The notes under the pieces were generated by a model. It saw only the letters and a program-made list of their open reading frames with translations, did not search any database and had not been told where the DNA came from. Position numbers and translations under genes: made by a program. Positions 26,201-39,737 of a DNA stretch of 64,000 nt are shown piece after piece. Within the stretch, counting starts at the first letter, position 1. Each line of letters opens with the position of its first letter. The DNA comes from Rhopalosiphum padi. Taxonomy: Eukaryota; Arthropoda; Insecta; Hemiptera; Aphididae. The DNA lies in assembly GCF_020882245.1 (NCBI RefSeq), contig NC_083598.1, positions 49,141,858 to 49,205,857 on the forward strand. Direction: 5' to 3'.

Positions 26201-27690
26201 ACATAATATATTAATTTGAACAAATAATATTATGTATATGTATATATTATATGTGTATAATTATTATATTGTAGATAAACATTTTTAATAAAAAAAAAAA
26301 GATTCTTTTAAATTATCATCAACTTTACCTGTGTCTAGATAATATTAATAAGTGGTGTTATAAAGTTTATATTATTTTATTATTTGGATGATAATAAATA
26401 CAATGACAAATATATGCAATAGTTCTTAATACCGGAATCAGAATATTAACAATTTTTGTTATTTTAATTATTTTTTTAGTTAATTCGTCAAAAACATTTA
26501 TGGAAAAAAATATATTATACACTCAAATATAGGTTAGGTTACTTACCTTTAATAATTTATAATCGAGCAGTTAAACACTAGATAGTTTGTGTCAATATCA
26601 TTCAAATCAAAAAATGTTATCGCGATATGATTACTCAAAACAATCGATCGATGTAAATATAAATCATATTATATGCACGCAAATTACTCTGTAGTCTATT
26701 AAAAAAAAAAACTAAGTCTATTAACATAAATAGTAATACATACGTAGTATTGCAATTTTTGCATATTTGTGTCTAAATAATATCTCATCTATTTACACGA
26801 AGCTGTTTATATTGTTCACATAAAAAGTTTTTAAATCAAAACGTTCTCCTTATTCGAAATCATATTTTCTAAGGTTTCGTTTTCCACTCTGTTGCATAAA
26901 CTGCTACGGGAACTATTATAATAATAATAAAGTTTCGAATACTTTTATTGAGAATTTCGATAACTGTTCGTACATGTTAGTACCTTTATGCATAATATTA
27001 AATTCTTTTTTAATTTCTTTTTCGTTACACTATTATATTATACTTTTACTAAATACGACAGTGAAATAAGTTTAAAAGTAACACGTATATATCGTAGTGT
27101 ATTTTATTTGATCATTTGGACTTTAGGAAAACAGCTTCAATGATTTATTACATATTATCAAATACAACCGATCTATTATTTTTAACCGTACTATAAAGGC
27201 ATCTGTGAAAATAAGTGTAAGATGTATTATTTTAGACACTCTTAATATTCACCTTTTTTATTTCTCGAAACAACGTTTATAAACAAAACATAACAATAAT
27301 TTGACGAGAATCACTTGACGTGACGTTAAAACGCAACCGTGTGTAATAATGAATTGCTTTTACATCAATAAAATATAATAGTTTTCGGAAACCTTAAATT
27401 ATATTACGTATATTGTTTCATGTATGTTGTTTGAGAAATATCAGTTTTCTGCGTAAATTAAAACCGTGTTTGATGTTCGAGAGGAAAAAAATATCACAGC
27501 ACACTGTATAGGTTACTGCACTCATTAGATTCTCGAGTGTCAATTTTCTTATGATGTGTTTTACGAGTCATATAATCGGAATACATTTTTCGGTTGACGT
27601 AAAACAAAATCTCGAAAGTTCCCCCGCTGAAGTTCTCCTGAAGATTGAAAATCAGGCACTTACGTAGGTACTTCAAAGAGGAAATTTTTT
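23236..27690. other. AT-rich stretch with G-runs at its left edge
   Basis: G-rich runs lie at about 23306-23317 and 23396-23408, the latter opposed by TCCCCTT at 23416-23423 as a weak stem. A T18-20 tract lies near 23489-23504. The remainder is AT-rich, with (GAAA)n near 23787-23801. On the minus strand 27725-27664 has a donor-like end but weak acceptor. No gene called. Confidence 0.5.
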
Positions 27691-28660
27691 AGGATTTTCT
27701 GGTACTTTGGACGGCACGCAGCGGTCTGAACTATTCAAGTGATAATCTATATTATATATATATAATATTATAGTGCTGGGATACGGCCGTAATGTTTTCG
27801 CACGATTTCTGACGATATTCGTGCAAAACGAACGCTAAGCCGGTCTTGAAATCGTTATTGTTTTTATTTTATAAATGTTTATGTTTTATATTATCGCCCA
27901 TTAAACGCGTTCATTTTTATCGTTATGGTTGGTATAATGCGTTATTCGATCTACGGAGAAGCGGGGGAAAAAAAACAACCGTAAAAGCAGTCAGCGGCAT
28001 ACAAACGTGTTTACACATGTTATCACAGATGATACGTATTTTGTGTACTCTAACCTCATATAATATGCGATCCGAACGATCTCCGACCTAGGTATTTGAT
28101 CGGTTGTTCGTACGCCGCCGGAACACGATATCGTATAATAGTCAGCGGATATTGTGCACTGCTATACCTACGATGTATGCGCTTAGTTTATCGCATTTTG
28201 TCTTCGAACTTTCGGCGCACCGAAATTGGATCATTCCGCGGCGAGCGCGATAATATTGTAGGTATTTATAGTAGCCCTTCGAGGATACGTCACTTTTGTA
28301 GTCATTCAGTCGACCGAAATAAGTTAATGCCGATAATGGCCAACCACGGTAATCCGGAAAAAGATGGCGCACGATCGTATAGAGTTAGGTATTCAAAGAC
28401 GAAACGTTTCGGGAGAATTTCTCCGATCTCCTCCGGGAACGTGCTTGTGATTGTGTGTGTGTGTGTGTGTTTGTATATGCGTATTATATTATGATGTCCC
28501 ACTTTCGACGAAAGTCGCTGTTTTCCGTCGTTTCGGCGGTCTCGATGGCTTTTCGCATAAGTACTGCGTCTTATCTCGATTTCCGAGTGTGCTTACAAAA
28601 CACAGATGTGACCGCCATACTCATATATTTTCGATATTAATTTAAGGTTTTTCGAAAAGG
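27691..28660. other. GC-richer, CpG-containing island
   Basis: CpG-bearing block with several overlapping frames, the longest about 130 codons at 28096-28494 (+), which lacks an ATG at its listed start and runs into a GT repeat. No domain recognised on either strand. Composition suggests regulatory or untranslated exon sequence. Confidence 0.45.
28452..28470. repeat. (GT)n microsatellite
   Basis: Nine to ten uninterrupted TG units inside the island. Confidence 0.85.
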
Positions 28661-29440
28661 TTAGGTTTAGGATTCGGTTCAGGAAACAAAACGATAATAT
28701 TAAGAAAAACAAACGAAATTATAATTATTGATTATGCGATTCTAGTGAATTATTTAACAATTATTTAAAACACGGTTTTAATTATAGTATAAAATTAATA
28801 TGCTAAAAATCACAAAAAATATCATAAACACAACCCGGTTGAGATGATTGAAGTGAGCAATATCTTAAGAAAAAGAAGATATATAAATATATATGACGTT
28901 AATTTGATGACTTGTAGAATTAATTGTATACACGATTACGTAGCCCTTAGGTACCTACCTAACTATTTTTAACTCACTCAATACAATATAAAAGTATGAT
29001 TTTGGCTGACACAGCTGGGAGACTGGGATTAAATGGGTTTTAGATTTTGGTTCACTTTAAAGTTATTGTATTTCAATATTTTTTGTATATAGTGCCATAT
29101 TATGGTAAATAATAAAAATTATAACTGTTATATTATGTTACCGTAGTAATACTGGTATAAAAAATTTGATTAATTGTACTTAATCTTACATTAACTATAT
29201 ATTATGAAATGTATTGTAATTAATTTTGAGTATAATGTAATATTCAATAAATGCATAAATCGTTATATGTATAAACATATACAAAAATATTACTGTAACC
29301 TATAAATTCTGGCTGATGTATTTCTTGTGAACTTTAATTATCATCGGAAAGCTGTTTTTTCTAACATTGGTTTTCACAATTTAAAATTTGAGTTTTACGT
29401 CGTTAGTGCCATGCTAAAGTTTTTTTAGAATTTAAATAGA
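28661..29440. other. AT-rich non-coding stretch
   Basis: No gene or element recognised. A TTAGGTACCTACCT palindromic word lies at 28948-28960. Confidence 0.5.
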
Positions 29441-29707
29441 GCGATACAAGAAGACCTCTGTTCGTTTGATATTATATATCTCTTGCGCGCACAAAGAGGC
29501 AACTGTAGAGCAGCTGTCGAAGAACGTACATCGTCTCGATGGTTATTTGGCGACGGCACCGAGGACGTAAATAAAAACGAGACTTCACGAACGCATAATA
29601 AAAGGTGCTGGTGAAAAGAAGACAGGGTAGAAAAAAAAACTCTAAAAATAACGAGCAAACGACTGCTACATCAGAGACGAGTGAGACACAGATACAAAGA
29701 GAAAAAA

Positions 29708-29770
29708 AGAGAACGAGAGAGAGAGAGAGAGAGTGAGTGAGAGAGAGAGGGACAGAGAATGAGAGACAGT
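29708..29770. repeat. GA-rich tract (possible GAGA-factor type sites)
   Basis: Nearly continuous GA dinucleotides with a few GT and GG interruptions. In insects, alternating GAGAG within promoter-like islands can bind GAGA-factor-type proteins. That role here is inferred; only the repeat is seen. Confidence 0.75.
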
Positions 29771-30029
29771 GCAGAGAGCTGACCATAAATCGAACGAATG
29801 TCGTCCGAGCGACGGCAAACCAACCACGTATATATTTTTACACGGCTCTTCTATATAGGTATGCGCGGTCGTAGGTATATATGCCTATAATATATAGTGG
29901 CTGGTGTATGGGTGCGGTATAACGGTTGCGGTAGTCCGATAAAATCGGCGTGTTTCATCTCTCCCCGCACACAGCTCATCACATCTTCGCCTCGCCCGCG
30001 CCCGCCGACGTATAATAAAATCAGCACGT

Positions 30030-30048
30030 ACACACACACACACACACA
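30030..30048. repeat. (CA)n microsatellite
   Basis: Nine AC units followed by a short TA tract. Confidence 0.85.
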
Positions 30049-30304
30049 TATATACATACACTGTAACCGCACCATGCAGATAACAAACTATTCGTACGCA
30101 TCGCAATACTTTTAGAAGTCTCGGGGTCTAGTATACCTATAGGTTTATAGGTGTATATATTTTATACTTATTTCGTAACCGTTGGGAAAGGATCGGTGGA
30201 AGGGATATATCATGGAGAGGGTGCGGTTCAAAAACGTATAAATGTATCAAGGAAGACTTTATGAATACCTTCACTCGTGAGGGAGGTCAGTGGTGACGGT
30301 TGAA

Positions 30305-30344
30305 GGGTGGGGGATGTTCGGGATTTTGGACGGGCGCCAGGGGG
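30305..30344 (+). other. G-run cluster, possible G-quadruplex
   Basis: Five runs of three or more G within 40 bases (30305-30307, 30309-30313, 30320-30322, 30332-30334, 30340-30344). Intervening loops are 1, 6, 9 and 5 bases, so folding would need one long loop. Striking because the surrounding DNA is otherwise AT-rich. Confidence 0.4.
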
Positions 30345-30957
30345 CAGCGCGAGCACGCGGTTTCCGTAGCCAAAAGTCCGATTTCATAATCGGATGACTG
30401 ACTCGGGAAAGGTGCGTGTACGACCGCCGCAACGTTTCGAAATATTTTAGCGGGAGCTAAAGTTTCACGTTATGTGCACACGTTGTACGTTCCTACGATA
30501 CGCCGATACGAAGACTTGTTATTGCCTTTCTGTATAGATGACCTAGTGCAGGAATGATGGATTTTTTTTTTGTATTTGACGAGTGTCAATCGAAAATGTT
30601 AATTTTTCGCTAGTGTATGACGGTCTACGTATTAAATATATATATATTTTTTTTAAGTAACATAATACTTTGGAAAAAAATAATATATATTATACAAATA
30701 ATTTCTAAAATATATGAGACCAGTCGTGAGACTGTTTTAGTTTATTAATGGCTTTCTGTTTACTCTTTTATTTATAATAATCTTATAGTTGTCAGTTTAT
30801 CACTCTCTCTATCACACCGTCTAAAATAACTGAATATTGATATTTCATTCACAAATTAAATAAAAAAAAAGCAAACATCTTTATAATACAAAAAAGCTTT
30901 GAAAATATTTTGATCAAATAAATGGCAACCAATATTATTCTTTTTATATATTTTAAG

Positions 30958-31416
30958 ATGGATAGAAATAGACTTCAGATATCAGATGAAGAGCACACGT
31001 TATACAAAAGAAGAGAAATATACAAAATGTATAAATAGAAAATAGCAGGAAAAATAATACACGAAACCGTGTAAATAATAATAAATCAAAGAAACAAAAA
31101 TTAAAGAAAGAGTAAAAAGATGAACCTGAATTTTTAGATATTGGTGATATGAAAAGAAATTGTGTATAATGTATTATTTTGTTTTTGATTATAAAAAAGG
31201 GACACTTGTTGTAGTCACGGGAAAGTTAATCTCCCTAAACATGATGCGTATTCACAAGAATGGAAAGATTCATTATATGGTGATAATTAAATTAACACAA
31301 CACTTAAACCAGATTTTAGAGTTTATGATGATTTAATTGTATTAGCTTTTTTAATACTTAAAATGCTTATGTGCTCTCGGACAGCGGTATTTCATCCATT
31401 AAAATTATTGAATCAG
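30958..31416 (+). pseudogene. Decayed Helitron Rep/helicase coding remnant
   Basis: Two frames on the plus strand together reproduce the N-terminal cysteine region of Helitron proteins. In one frame, LDIGDMKRNC (31134-31163) is followed by an in-frame stop and a second cysteine three residues after the first, giving the C-x2-C of the usual GxM...C..C pattern. After a one-base frame change, RDTCCSHGKVNLPKHDAYSQ (31198-31257) matches the hallmark CC..GKV.LP block. A stop (31288) interrupts it, and DFRVYDD beyond resembles the following FR..IR.YN segment. The upstream basic stretch from ATG 30958 (MDRNRLQISDEEHTLYKRRE) fits the arginine/glutamate-rich region found before this block. The Rep and helicase catalytic motifs are not seen, and I did not identify the element's termini. 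It is clearly non-functional. Confidence 0.62.
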
Positions 31417-31419
31417 TAA

Positions 31420-34400
31420 AAATGAAGGCTACACAAGGTTATCTGCAATAATTATATAAACAATAGAGAAGCCATAATGTATTATTTTGAAAGAGTAAAA
31501 TGTGATGATGAATTGATGCATAAAAGATCACTCGGCTAATATTAAATTAAAATATCTATGAAATAAGTCAAAGAGACAAAGCTTTGAGATAGTTCGATTA
31601 TTTTTAAACTAAAGATACCTACTATATCTTACACGTGGTAAATTTTACGTTGAATTTTTATGACGTAAAAGTCGTGGGGAATTAGGATTAAGTGCAAATT
31701 TTAAAAGTCATAAATTTAAAATATTGTATTTTATGAAGCATTACAGTAATACGCGTATTATACTACTTTATTTAAAATGTATATGTTTATTATATATATA
31801 TTATATGGTGTGTATATCAAGTGGCGGGATGAGTGGAACAGATAGCTAACTTTTATAATTTGATTGATTTGTTTTTTTTTTTTTATTTAGCGATGTTTTT
31901 TTTCATTGAGTTAATAAAGTGGTTTAGTTGAATATAGTTTAAGATGAATATAAATACAATTCAATTTATATTCTTAATTTTTTTTCATCTTCATTCGGAT
32001 TAATGTGTATTTTTTCGGTAAGATAAAGCACTTAGATATATCTTGGTTTTCTTTATAATGCTCGTAAAGTTTCCGACTATCAGCTCAACCATTTTTTGAC
32101 AAGTTATGTTGTTATTATTTGTGTACATGAAGTGGAAGTTTAAGGAGAATTTAAAATATAAATTGACTATGTGTATAAATTATTTGAATAAAACAAGTTG
32201 ATCATAAATCTTGAACTGTAACATTTATTTTACCTAATAAGGTAGAGACCAATGTTTTTTTATGAAAATATTATGATCGAAGTATTAATATTGGAATTAA
32301 CATCTAGAAACCATTTATTAACGCAATGGATATACGATACGAAATCATCATAATATTACAATAATAATATATTTCAAAACTGATTTGATTAAATGAATTT
32401 GAACTTTATATTCTCATCGTGCATATTCGTTATTTACGATATCGAAATGTCATTGACAAAATCCTGAAATCTGTGAAATTAATTCCCACCGGAATTACCA
32501 TGTCAGAACGCTTCGACGAGAACGGACATTGAGTTTCAGAACCGACAAGAATAATATTCAGACTGGTATTTTTTATTTTTGTATATAAACGTAATATATT
32601 AAAGAAAAAAAATCAAAAACATCGAGCCACAATGTTGTGATATATTTTTATTTAATTTTTTTTATAATTTCCATTATTAATTTATTATAAATGATAATTG
32701 TGAACCGAAAAAATGGTTTTGGTTGGCGTGCATTCTTGCTTTTAATGGTCAAATTATTTCAATAATCGTTTTCGAATACTTACGCGCAATACACAACAGA
32801 TGAAGCGTAACTACTGAATACGCGTTTGTAGTTAAATTTACATAAAACAAATTCATTAAAACAATAATGTAGCTTAATTTGTTATCCGTTTGTGTGTTGG
32901 TAAATTATTTATCTCGTTAAAGCAACGAGGAGTAGTTGGTTGGGGGTAATATCATGTTTGGAGAAAAAAAAGTTAAATACGAGAAGTGGTACCAAAAAGC
33001 ACTGTACAAACCCTACTCCATCTGTTTTTTTAAACAAGCGCTCTATTTTTTTTAACCTCTCTTTCAAACGAAAGTTTATCAATTTAAAATTTAAATCATC
33101 GACGAACGCAAAATATAGCACGCATCCATAATATTCGTTTCGGTGACATTCCAAACCATCTTCATTTATTTATTTACCATTATTCTTAGAAACCAATATT
33201 TTTTCCATCCTTCGAAAATATCAATACAATTCTGTAAAAAAAAATATTGTTTTTTTCTCGTAGTATTTTTAATTAGGTATATAGAAATACAATTAATAAT
33301 ATCGTTATTGAATTGTATTATAATTATGCATTAAATTCTGTCAACATTCAACATGTAACATATAGGTACGCTATTACTTGTAATATTCAGTGTTTATACA
33401 ATGTTACGATAAAAAAAGTTACAAATAAAGTGAAGTATCTTCTTTATTTCCTACCTAATTATTTAAAAAAAAAATAGAATATATTATATCTTGAGACGTG
33501 GTTTTAACCTGAATCCGGATGTTTTTTAATTAATTTTAAAAATGTTATATATATAATGATCTGGATTTTCCAAAACTTATATATATATTATCATAAAGTA
33601 TTTCGTTATAACGATACGGAATGTGTAGAAGTACAAATCAGGGTTGGGAAAAACACAAAGGATTCTTTGAAAATGTTTAGGGCATGCTATGGCCTATGAT
33701 GTTATTATGTAACTGAAAATATCAGATACAATATAGGCACGATTTTTTTTTTTTTTGTTTAATTTTACATTTTTTTGACTCATAATATAGTTTTAATATG
33801 GTTGTCAACGTATGAAATAATGATGAGATTGTATAGGTTGTATTATCATAATTATTGTAGTTTCTTTTTTCCATTGAATTTGGTTATAGCATCGATTATG
33901 AAAACTAGTATTTATAATCAACGGTTATGGTATAAAAATCATTTTAAATTATTTATAAATAACAAATATAACTCGTTCCGTTAAATTTGTTCTATTATCT
34001 CGGCGGTTTTTTATGCACCATACTAAATAGTATTATAGAATTTGATAAACGTAAATGATCGGAATACACGAAATATATTATAATGACCGATAAAAATACA
34101 TTATTTACTAAATTTCATATTAATAAATAATAATATATGTCATCACTCGTTTGTTTTTGTGTCACATAAACGAAAGGGGTAGGTACCTAAAATAATTTAA
34201 TAATAATAAATTACTCAATCTCAACGGGTAAATGAATGACTATAGGTACTATATACGGATAGCTATTAATAGCTATTTTATTTTACGTTCACGCGCCAGT
34301 CGCGATGTCTCTACGTTTTAATGTACCGTTTGTTCAGAGTCATAAATAATTCAGAAAATATCTCGATTTGTACAAATCGCGTAGATCTAATGTACGCAAT

Positions 34401-37365
34401 TGAATAATCACAAACAAACTAAAAGAACACGCTTCATTGTTTTTGTTTCACTAGACGTTCGCTAACCTATTATTAAATGCTATAAAACTGACGTTAACGG
34501 TCTAATAAATTAACATGCGCGCAATAATAGCAGTTTTATTGTGTTTCCTCCGCTGGCGATAGCGAACTTTAAAGAAAATGAGTTACTCGACCAATGATAA
34601 TATTATGTTTGTATGTGACACTGTTGTCTGAACTCCGAACATTACACGACACCGATAGTTTTATAATAATATTAATAATGTAATAAACACGTCGACAACA
34701 GTAAATGTGTTAATCATCACAGTTACGTTTATAAATATTGAAATTCTTGAACGCGTAACGCATACAAAAACATACAATTGAATATTTAACATAATATCAA
34801 TACGTCTTTATCACGTCACCGTTATTATACACTATATTATATTACACGATATTTTATAACTCATTAAATTGTCCAGTTCAAAGCTTGAAATCAAAATGAA
34901 ATTGTTCGATTTGGTTACTACCTATACAAATAAATCTACTGTTGATCGTAAGATACACAGCGGAGTTGGAAAATGAAATATTAGTGTTATTACTTACCGA
35001 TGGACAACATTTTTTTAGACAATTTTTGAGTTTTAAATTTGAATTTTTCTTTTTTAATTTTAATTATTATTTTATTATAATTTATCGAGTATAGCATATT
35101 TATTGATATCAGTATAAATTTGTTTTACCAATAAAAACAATTTAAATTATGATCTCACTTTTAATTTCTTAGAATAATTTTAACGATTTTTATTAATAAT
35201 GTTTAAAACCAATTTTTAAATCGATTGCAAGACCTGGTTTAGTTGGGATTTTAGTTGATAGTTTGATATTATATTATTGACCAAAATTAAAGCTGTACCA
35301 CGTTGATTATTTTTTATATTGCGATAAAGTAAAACCAATAAAATCACTATATATACTATCAGTCCTTGGGGGTTTTTGTAATCACTGTTTTAGCGTCCTG
35401 GGACGAAACGATATTTTGGAACACCTAATTTCTTTTTTATATGTCTAATACCTAATCGAATTGTTAACTATTAGGACACAATTGTGGTTGAACATTGCGT
35501 CACAACGGTTTTTGGGAAGTTAAAGGCTTAATAAGTACTTTGAAATTTTCGTGTGACGATTAGTGTTCTAAATTGAGAAATAATTGCGAAATAGCTCGCA
35601 AAAGGCCGGAAGAGTAAAATTATTAGACTGCATCGAATTCGACTCACTTTTGAAATAAATTTAAACGGTGCATCTGTATTAATTTTTAAAAGCTTTAAAT
35701 TGATTAATATAAGTGCTTTCGTCTTTCGGACCCATTTCGAGTCACCGTGATTTTACAAAATTTAAAAATATATCAAGTCATTGTAATCATCTTACATAAC
35801 CAAAAGTTAAACTAATTCTACAGAAAAACAATAAAATGTATTGGTATTTAATTATTTGTTTTATCTTTTTTTCCTTTGACAAAATACAATATTTTAAGAC
35901 GTGAGTCGGCCAAAAATTTCAACTATTGACCCCAAAGGCTTGGTACACAAATAGAATCTAATTTCACAACGACCAAAATAATGACATTATTGGCTCTAAT
36001 AATATAGTACGTGATTTTAATAATGTTTATATAATATTTGTCATTTGCGAATTATTTGAGGGAGCTAAGCTCTGTCCCATACTCTGAAAACTAATCATCA
36101 TTCATGGAAATAACGTAACATTCAATCTGTGTATTCGTCTTAATCGCGTTTGTATAATAGTATTATAAATTATTGTTGTTGTTATTATTATTATTGTTAT
36201 TATTGTTGTTATCATTATTGTTGCTATTTTAGCGTTATTTCCTTTTTCGGAGCAATACGTGCAGGTAGGTAGAAACATCTATTTTGCATTTTTATAATTT
36301 GCATAATATTATTCTACGAAATAATACCAGATTCAGCTGATACAACATACCTGTTTTTATCTCACCGACAGTGGTCTTATCTCGGTTGTCGCGTTAATTT
36401 TACACCGGACAAGAATATATTATATTAACGTGATTGTCGTCAGAGAAATTAAAAATTATCATTTTTTTTTATTTTTGCAACATTTATTTTATTCAACTTA
36501 ATACTTGTATTCAAAATGCAAAGTACTCCGCGATTGCATCAAAACATATCATTGTTTGACAAACGCAGTGCACAACGTCATAACAATTAGCAAAATTATA
36601 ATATGTTTAGTAACCTAGTTTCATTAGTTATTCTAATGTTTAAGTAAGTATCTAAATTAAATATAACAACGTTGTGTATAATATAATTCGCACTAAATAC
36701 TAATGATTAATATTCACAGAGTAGATTATTATCATCTAACAAATATTGAAGAACAATAATATATTATACTATATATATACTTTTTTGGGGGGGGTATTCA
36801 TATTTTTATTACACAATGCGTAAAACAATTTTTTGTTTACAAAGAGCGTAAGCGATTCGAATGAATGGCTGTTAGATATAGATACAAGTTTTAACTGTTT
36901 TGAGCGAAGTGGCCACCCATTGGTACTTTGGAAATATATATATATTATTGTGTATAATTTATTATTATTATAAATATATAGTGTATAATGTATATCGCTG
37001 TTACCACATGTCTACATTTACCCGGTAATATCGCATCGATTTCTGTCTTTCAGATGCATATTTTATCCGTTATTTTTTCTCTCGTAATATTTGATATTCG
37101 ATACCGTTTCGTGTTCATTTAACGTCCGTATAATGTTTGTATACGTATAATATCGGTATTCTTTTTTATTATTATTGTCGCGTGCACTCATCCAAACGCA
37201 GGCTAATTGAACAATATAAAGTAAATTGAAATACAAAACGCATTTGGTTCAATATTAGTTTCGTTTTGTATTACGAAAAAAAAAAAAAAAAAATACAAAA
37301 TTACAATAGCAATACTCATTACGTAGATTACTAAAGTGAATCGAGTTCATCTTTTGTTATTATTG
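31420..37365. other. Long AT-rich non-coding stretch
   Basis: Includes a TTA/TTG trinucleotide tract at about 36170-36229, a G8 run at 36786-36793 and A18 at 37276-37293. The 60-80 codon frames at 32909-33334 and 33775-33984 are A/T-driven and unrecognised. No RNA gene or other transposon remnant is visible. Confidence 0.5.
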
Positions 37366-37640
37366 ATCGAACGTCGGCGGTGCGCATATATTATTCACCG
37401 CGTATATTATGTGATGTTTTAACAATACTATAATGGATCGTTTGTCTGATACCCGTCGACAAAGGCTTTATGGCCGTACAATATGCGAATTGCATAAAGG
37501 TCAAGATTTGACTAGGCGATTATTACGCACGGCCCGTATACATTACAATAACAGCTATAATAGTACATGCCAATTCGTACACCGGTCTATTGCATTTTAT
37601 GAACGCGATAATAATAACACAATGCAGTAATTAATAGGGC
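37366..37640 (+). other. Small GC-richer island with a 65-codon frame
   Basis: A CpG-containing pocket holds ATG 37433 to a stop ending at 37630, starting MDRLSDTRRQRLYGRTICEL. The product is basic and polar and unrecognised. The start context (ATAATGG) is fair. No poly-A signal or splice site ties it to a transcript. It may be a chance frame. Confidence 0.25.
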
Positions 37641-39290
37641 CCGAAATTGTACATGCACATTATACACACTATAATATAATTTAACTGTGCATGCTTTTAT
37701 GCGCTAATTAAAATTAGTATACAAGAAGTAAACATTCATTTTTAATTAAATTTTCGAAAAAAGTTTATTTTTTCTATAGATTTTTAAAATAACATTTTTG
37801 AAAAAATAAAATATTTTTCTATTTTTAATTATTATTGTTTTTAAATGTTAAAATTGTTATAAAACAGCTAAAAAAACAGTTACCTATGCCATGTATTTAA
37901 AAATATTTTTATTTATGTTAAGTTGCAATTCACAATTATTAATGATAGTAATGGTGCAATTTCAAAAATCAGCTTATTTAACAAATGATTATCGTTTAGC
38001 TAAATTAAATTTGATAATACTTTTGGTCGATTAATACTATTCAATCATTGTGTACATTTTTTGAAGATAAATATATATTATATACTTAGAAACTTTTAAA
38101 ATAGACTAATTATGCTTCATAATTAAAAATATGAAAAATACAATTTTTATCCCATAGAAAAATTAGGGTTGGATTTAAATTTGATTGAACAATGGGATTT
38201 ATTAATTAGAATAAATAATAGTAATATGCAAATACATAAAATATCTGACCTTTTAAGCAGTTAACAACTACTATAATATTGTGTATATTGCCTTTTGTCT
38301 TGACCGAAACCGCAATCTCAAGGACAACAAATCCTATGTACACGGTATGAAATAAATTTATTGTCTTGACTATTATAATAATTCTATAGTGCCGTTTATT
38401 ATAGATTATTATTACTATTGTACTTGCGTGACGTTAAAATGCCAAATGGAGTTCAAAAATCCAAACTTAAACAAACGTATAACATACACGATGTTTATTG
38501 TTTTTCGTGGAAAAAAAAGTTTCGTTTTAATAAAATTGAGTGAGTAAAAACATTGAATTTCCGAAAAAAGTAATACAAAAAATGTCAACTTTAATTTCCA
38601 GTTAATTTTTTTCTCTGGATGACGTGGTATACTCATCTGTGCCAATGAGTTTTAACTTTTTAGCTGTGATTCGACGTAAAGTATATTACTCGTCACAATA
38701 ATAATATTATGATAATTTTTTGATCGGATGATTAAAACCAGACTATTATTGTCTGTTTATAATATATTATGTTTGTATGTGTTTCAGAATGATTGATTGA
38801 GCAATAACGCAGTAAACAATCTCTTAACGACTGAAAAAAAAAAGGTAAACATTGTTGTTTAAAGTGATATTATTGAAATAGAAAAATGATTTTCCCTGAG
38901 TAATGTACCGCACATCGATATATAATAATATCGATTATCATTGTAATATAAACATAACGTCCTCCGAATGGAATCGTTCACGGGATCGCGTTACTTCGGA
39001 ATTTGGTGGAATACGAATTCCTGTAACCAAGACGAAGGCAGGAAATTAAAATTATAATATTTATATTTATTCATTTGTAATAGCTGAATAGTATAATATT
39101 CCGCCGATAACTTTCGTATAATTCCGAAATCGCTCGAAGCTAACATTTTACCAACGTATCTATTACTTATAGTATACCGCGGTTAGGTACCCAAGCACAG
39201 CAATAACTGCAGAGAACGTATATTTGACTTCAATTAATGCATACACGGAACTGTACGTAATAATATAATGTGCATTTAACATGTCGTACA
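37641..39290. other. AT-rich non-coding stretch
   Basis: Low complexity and AT-rich. Nothing recognised on either strand. Confidence 0.55.
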
Positions 39291-39735
39291 ACAGTTTAAT
39301 TTATTGTTTGATTTCCATCTGTACAATTATAGCGATGTGTGGGGCATATTCGCGTTGTTGTATATTACCTATATGCACGACGTGTACGTACATCCGATAA
39401 GTCGCGGTGTGTATACGTTATTCGCGAGACTCGTGATTTTCACGTCCTCCGCATATATAGATAGATATGTTTATAGTAAAAGCCAAATTCGCAGAATGCA
39501 CTGTTCGTGTCGACGTATTGATCATTGCAATATATCGTATATCTATTATAATATCGATAGACTATTCGAGACTTGCTCGCCCCAGCACGACCGTCAGATG
39601 CTGTGCGCGGCCGTTTCCCCGGAGGACCGGCCTTTGGAGTTATGCCACCGCCAGTACCACAATCTCCAACCGTCGCTGCCGCCAATATACCTACATGTTC
39701 TTAGTTTGCGGAACCCTACGGTTGTGTCCCATTAA
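39291..39735. other. GC-richer island with frames on both strands
   Basis: The block at about 39560-39720 is GC-rich and open on both strands. On the plus strand a frame runs 39304-39735 (143 codons). On the minus strand a frame runs 39685-39440 and includes GDCGTGGGITPKAGPPGKRP. Neither is recognised. A six-residue KRPRTA in the minus frame recalls the start of an engrailed-type homeodomain, but the rest does not follow (see rejected items). Confidence 0.4.
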
Positions 39736-39737
39736 AA

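Larger units (their letters stand above)
29441..30520. other. GC-richer island with GA, CA and G-run tracts
   Basis: A CpG-containing block of about 1 kb that combines a long GA tract (29708-29770), a CA tract (30030-30048) and closely spaced G-runs (30305-30344). GAAAG|GTGCGT near 30411 looks like a splice donor, which would fit a non-coding first exon. None of the open frames (up to about 105 codons) is recognisable. I infer promoter or regulatory DNA. Confidence 0.45.

Noticed and set aside
27664..27725. Minus-strand 62-base segment ending at a GTAAGT donor after TTCAG
   Set aside because: The acceptor lacks a pyrimidine tract and no partner exon was found. Kept out of the feature list as too weak.
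28096..28494. 132-codon plus-strand frame
   Set aside because: No ATG at its first codon, runs through a GT repeat, lies in a GC island with open frames on the other strand, and no domain is visible.
39440..39685. Minus-strand KRPRTA resembling the start of an engrailed-type homeodomain
   Set aside because: Only six residues match. The following residues do not reproduce helix 1 in any frame, the WFQN recognition helix is absent downstream, and the opposite strand is equally open. Most likely coincidence in GC-rich DNA.
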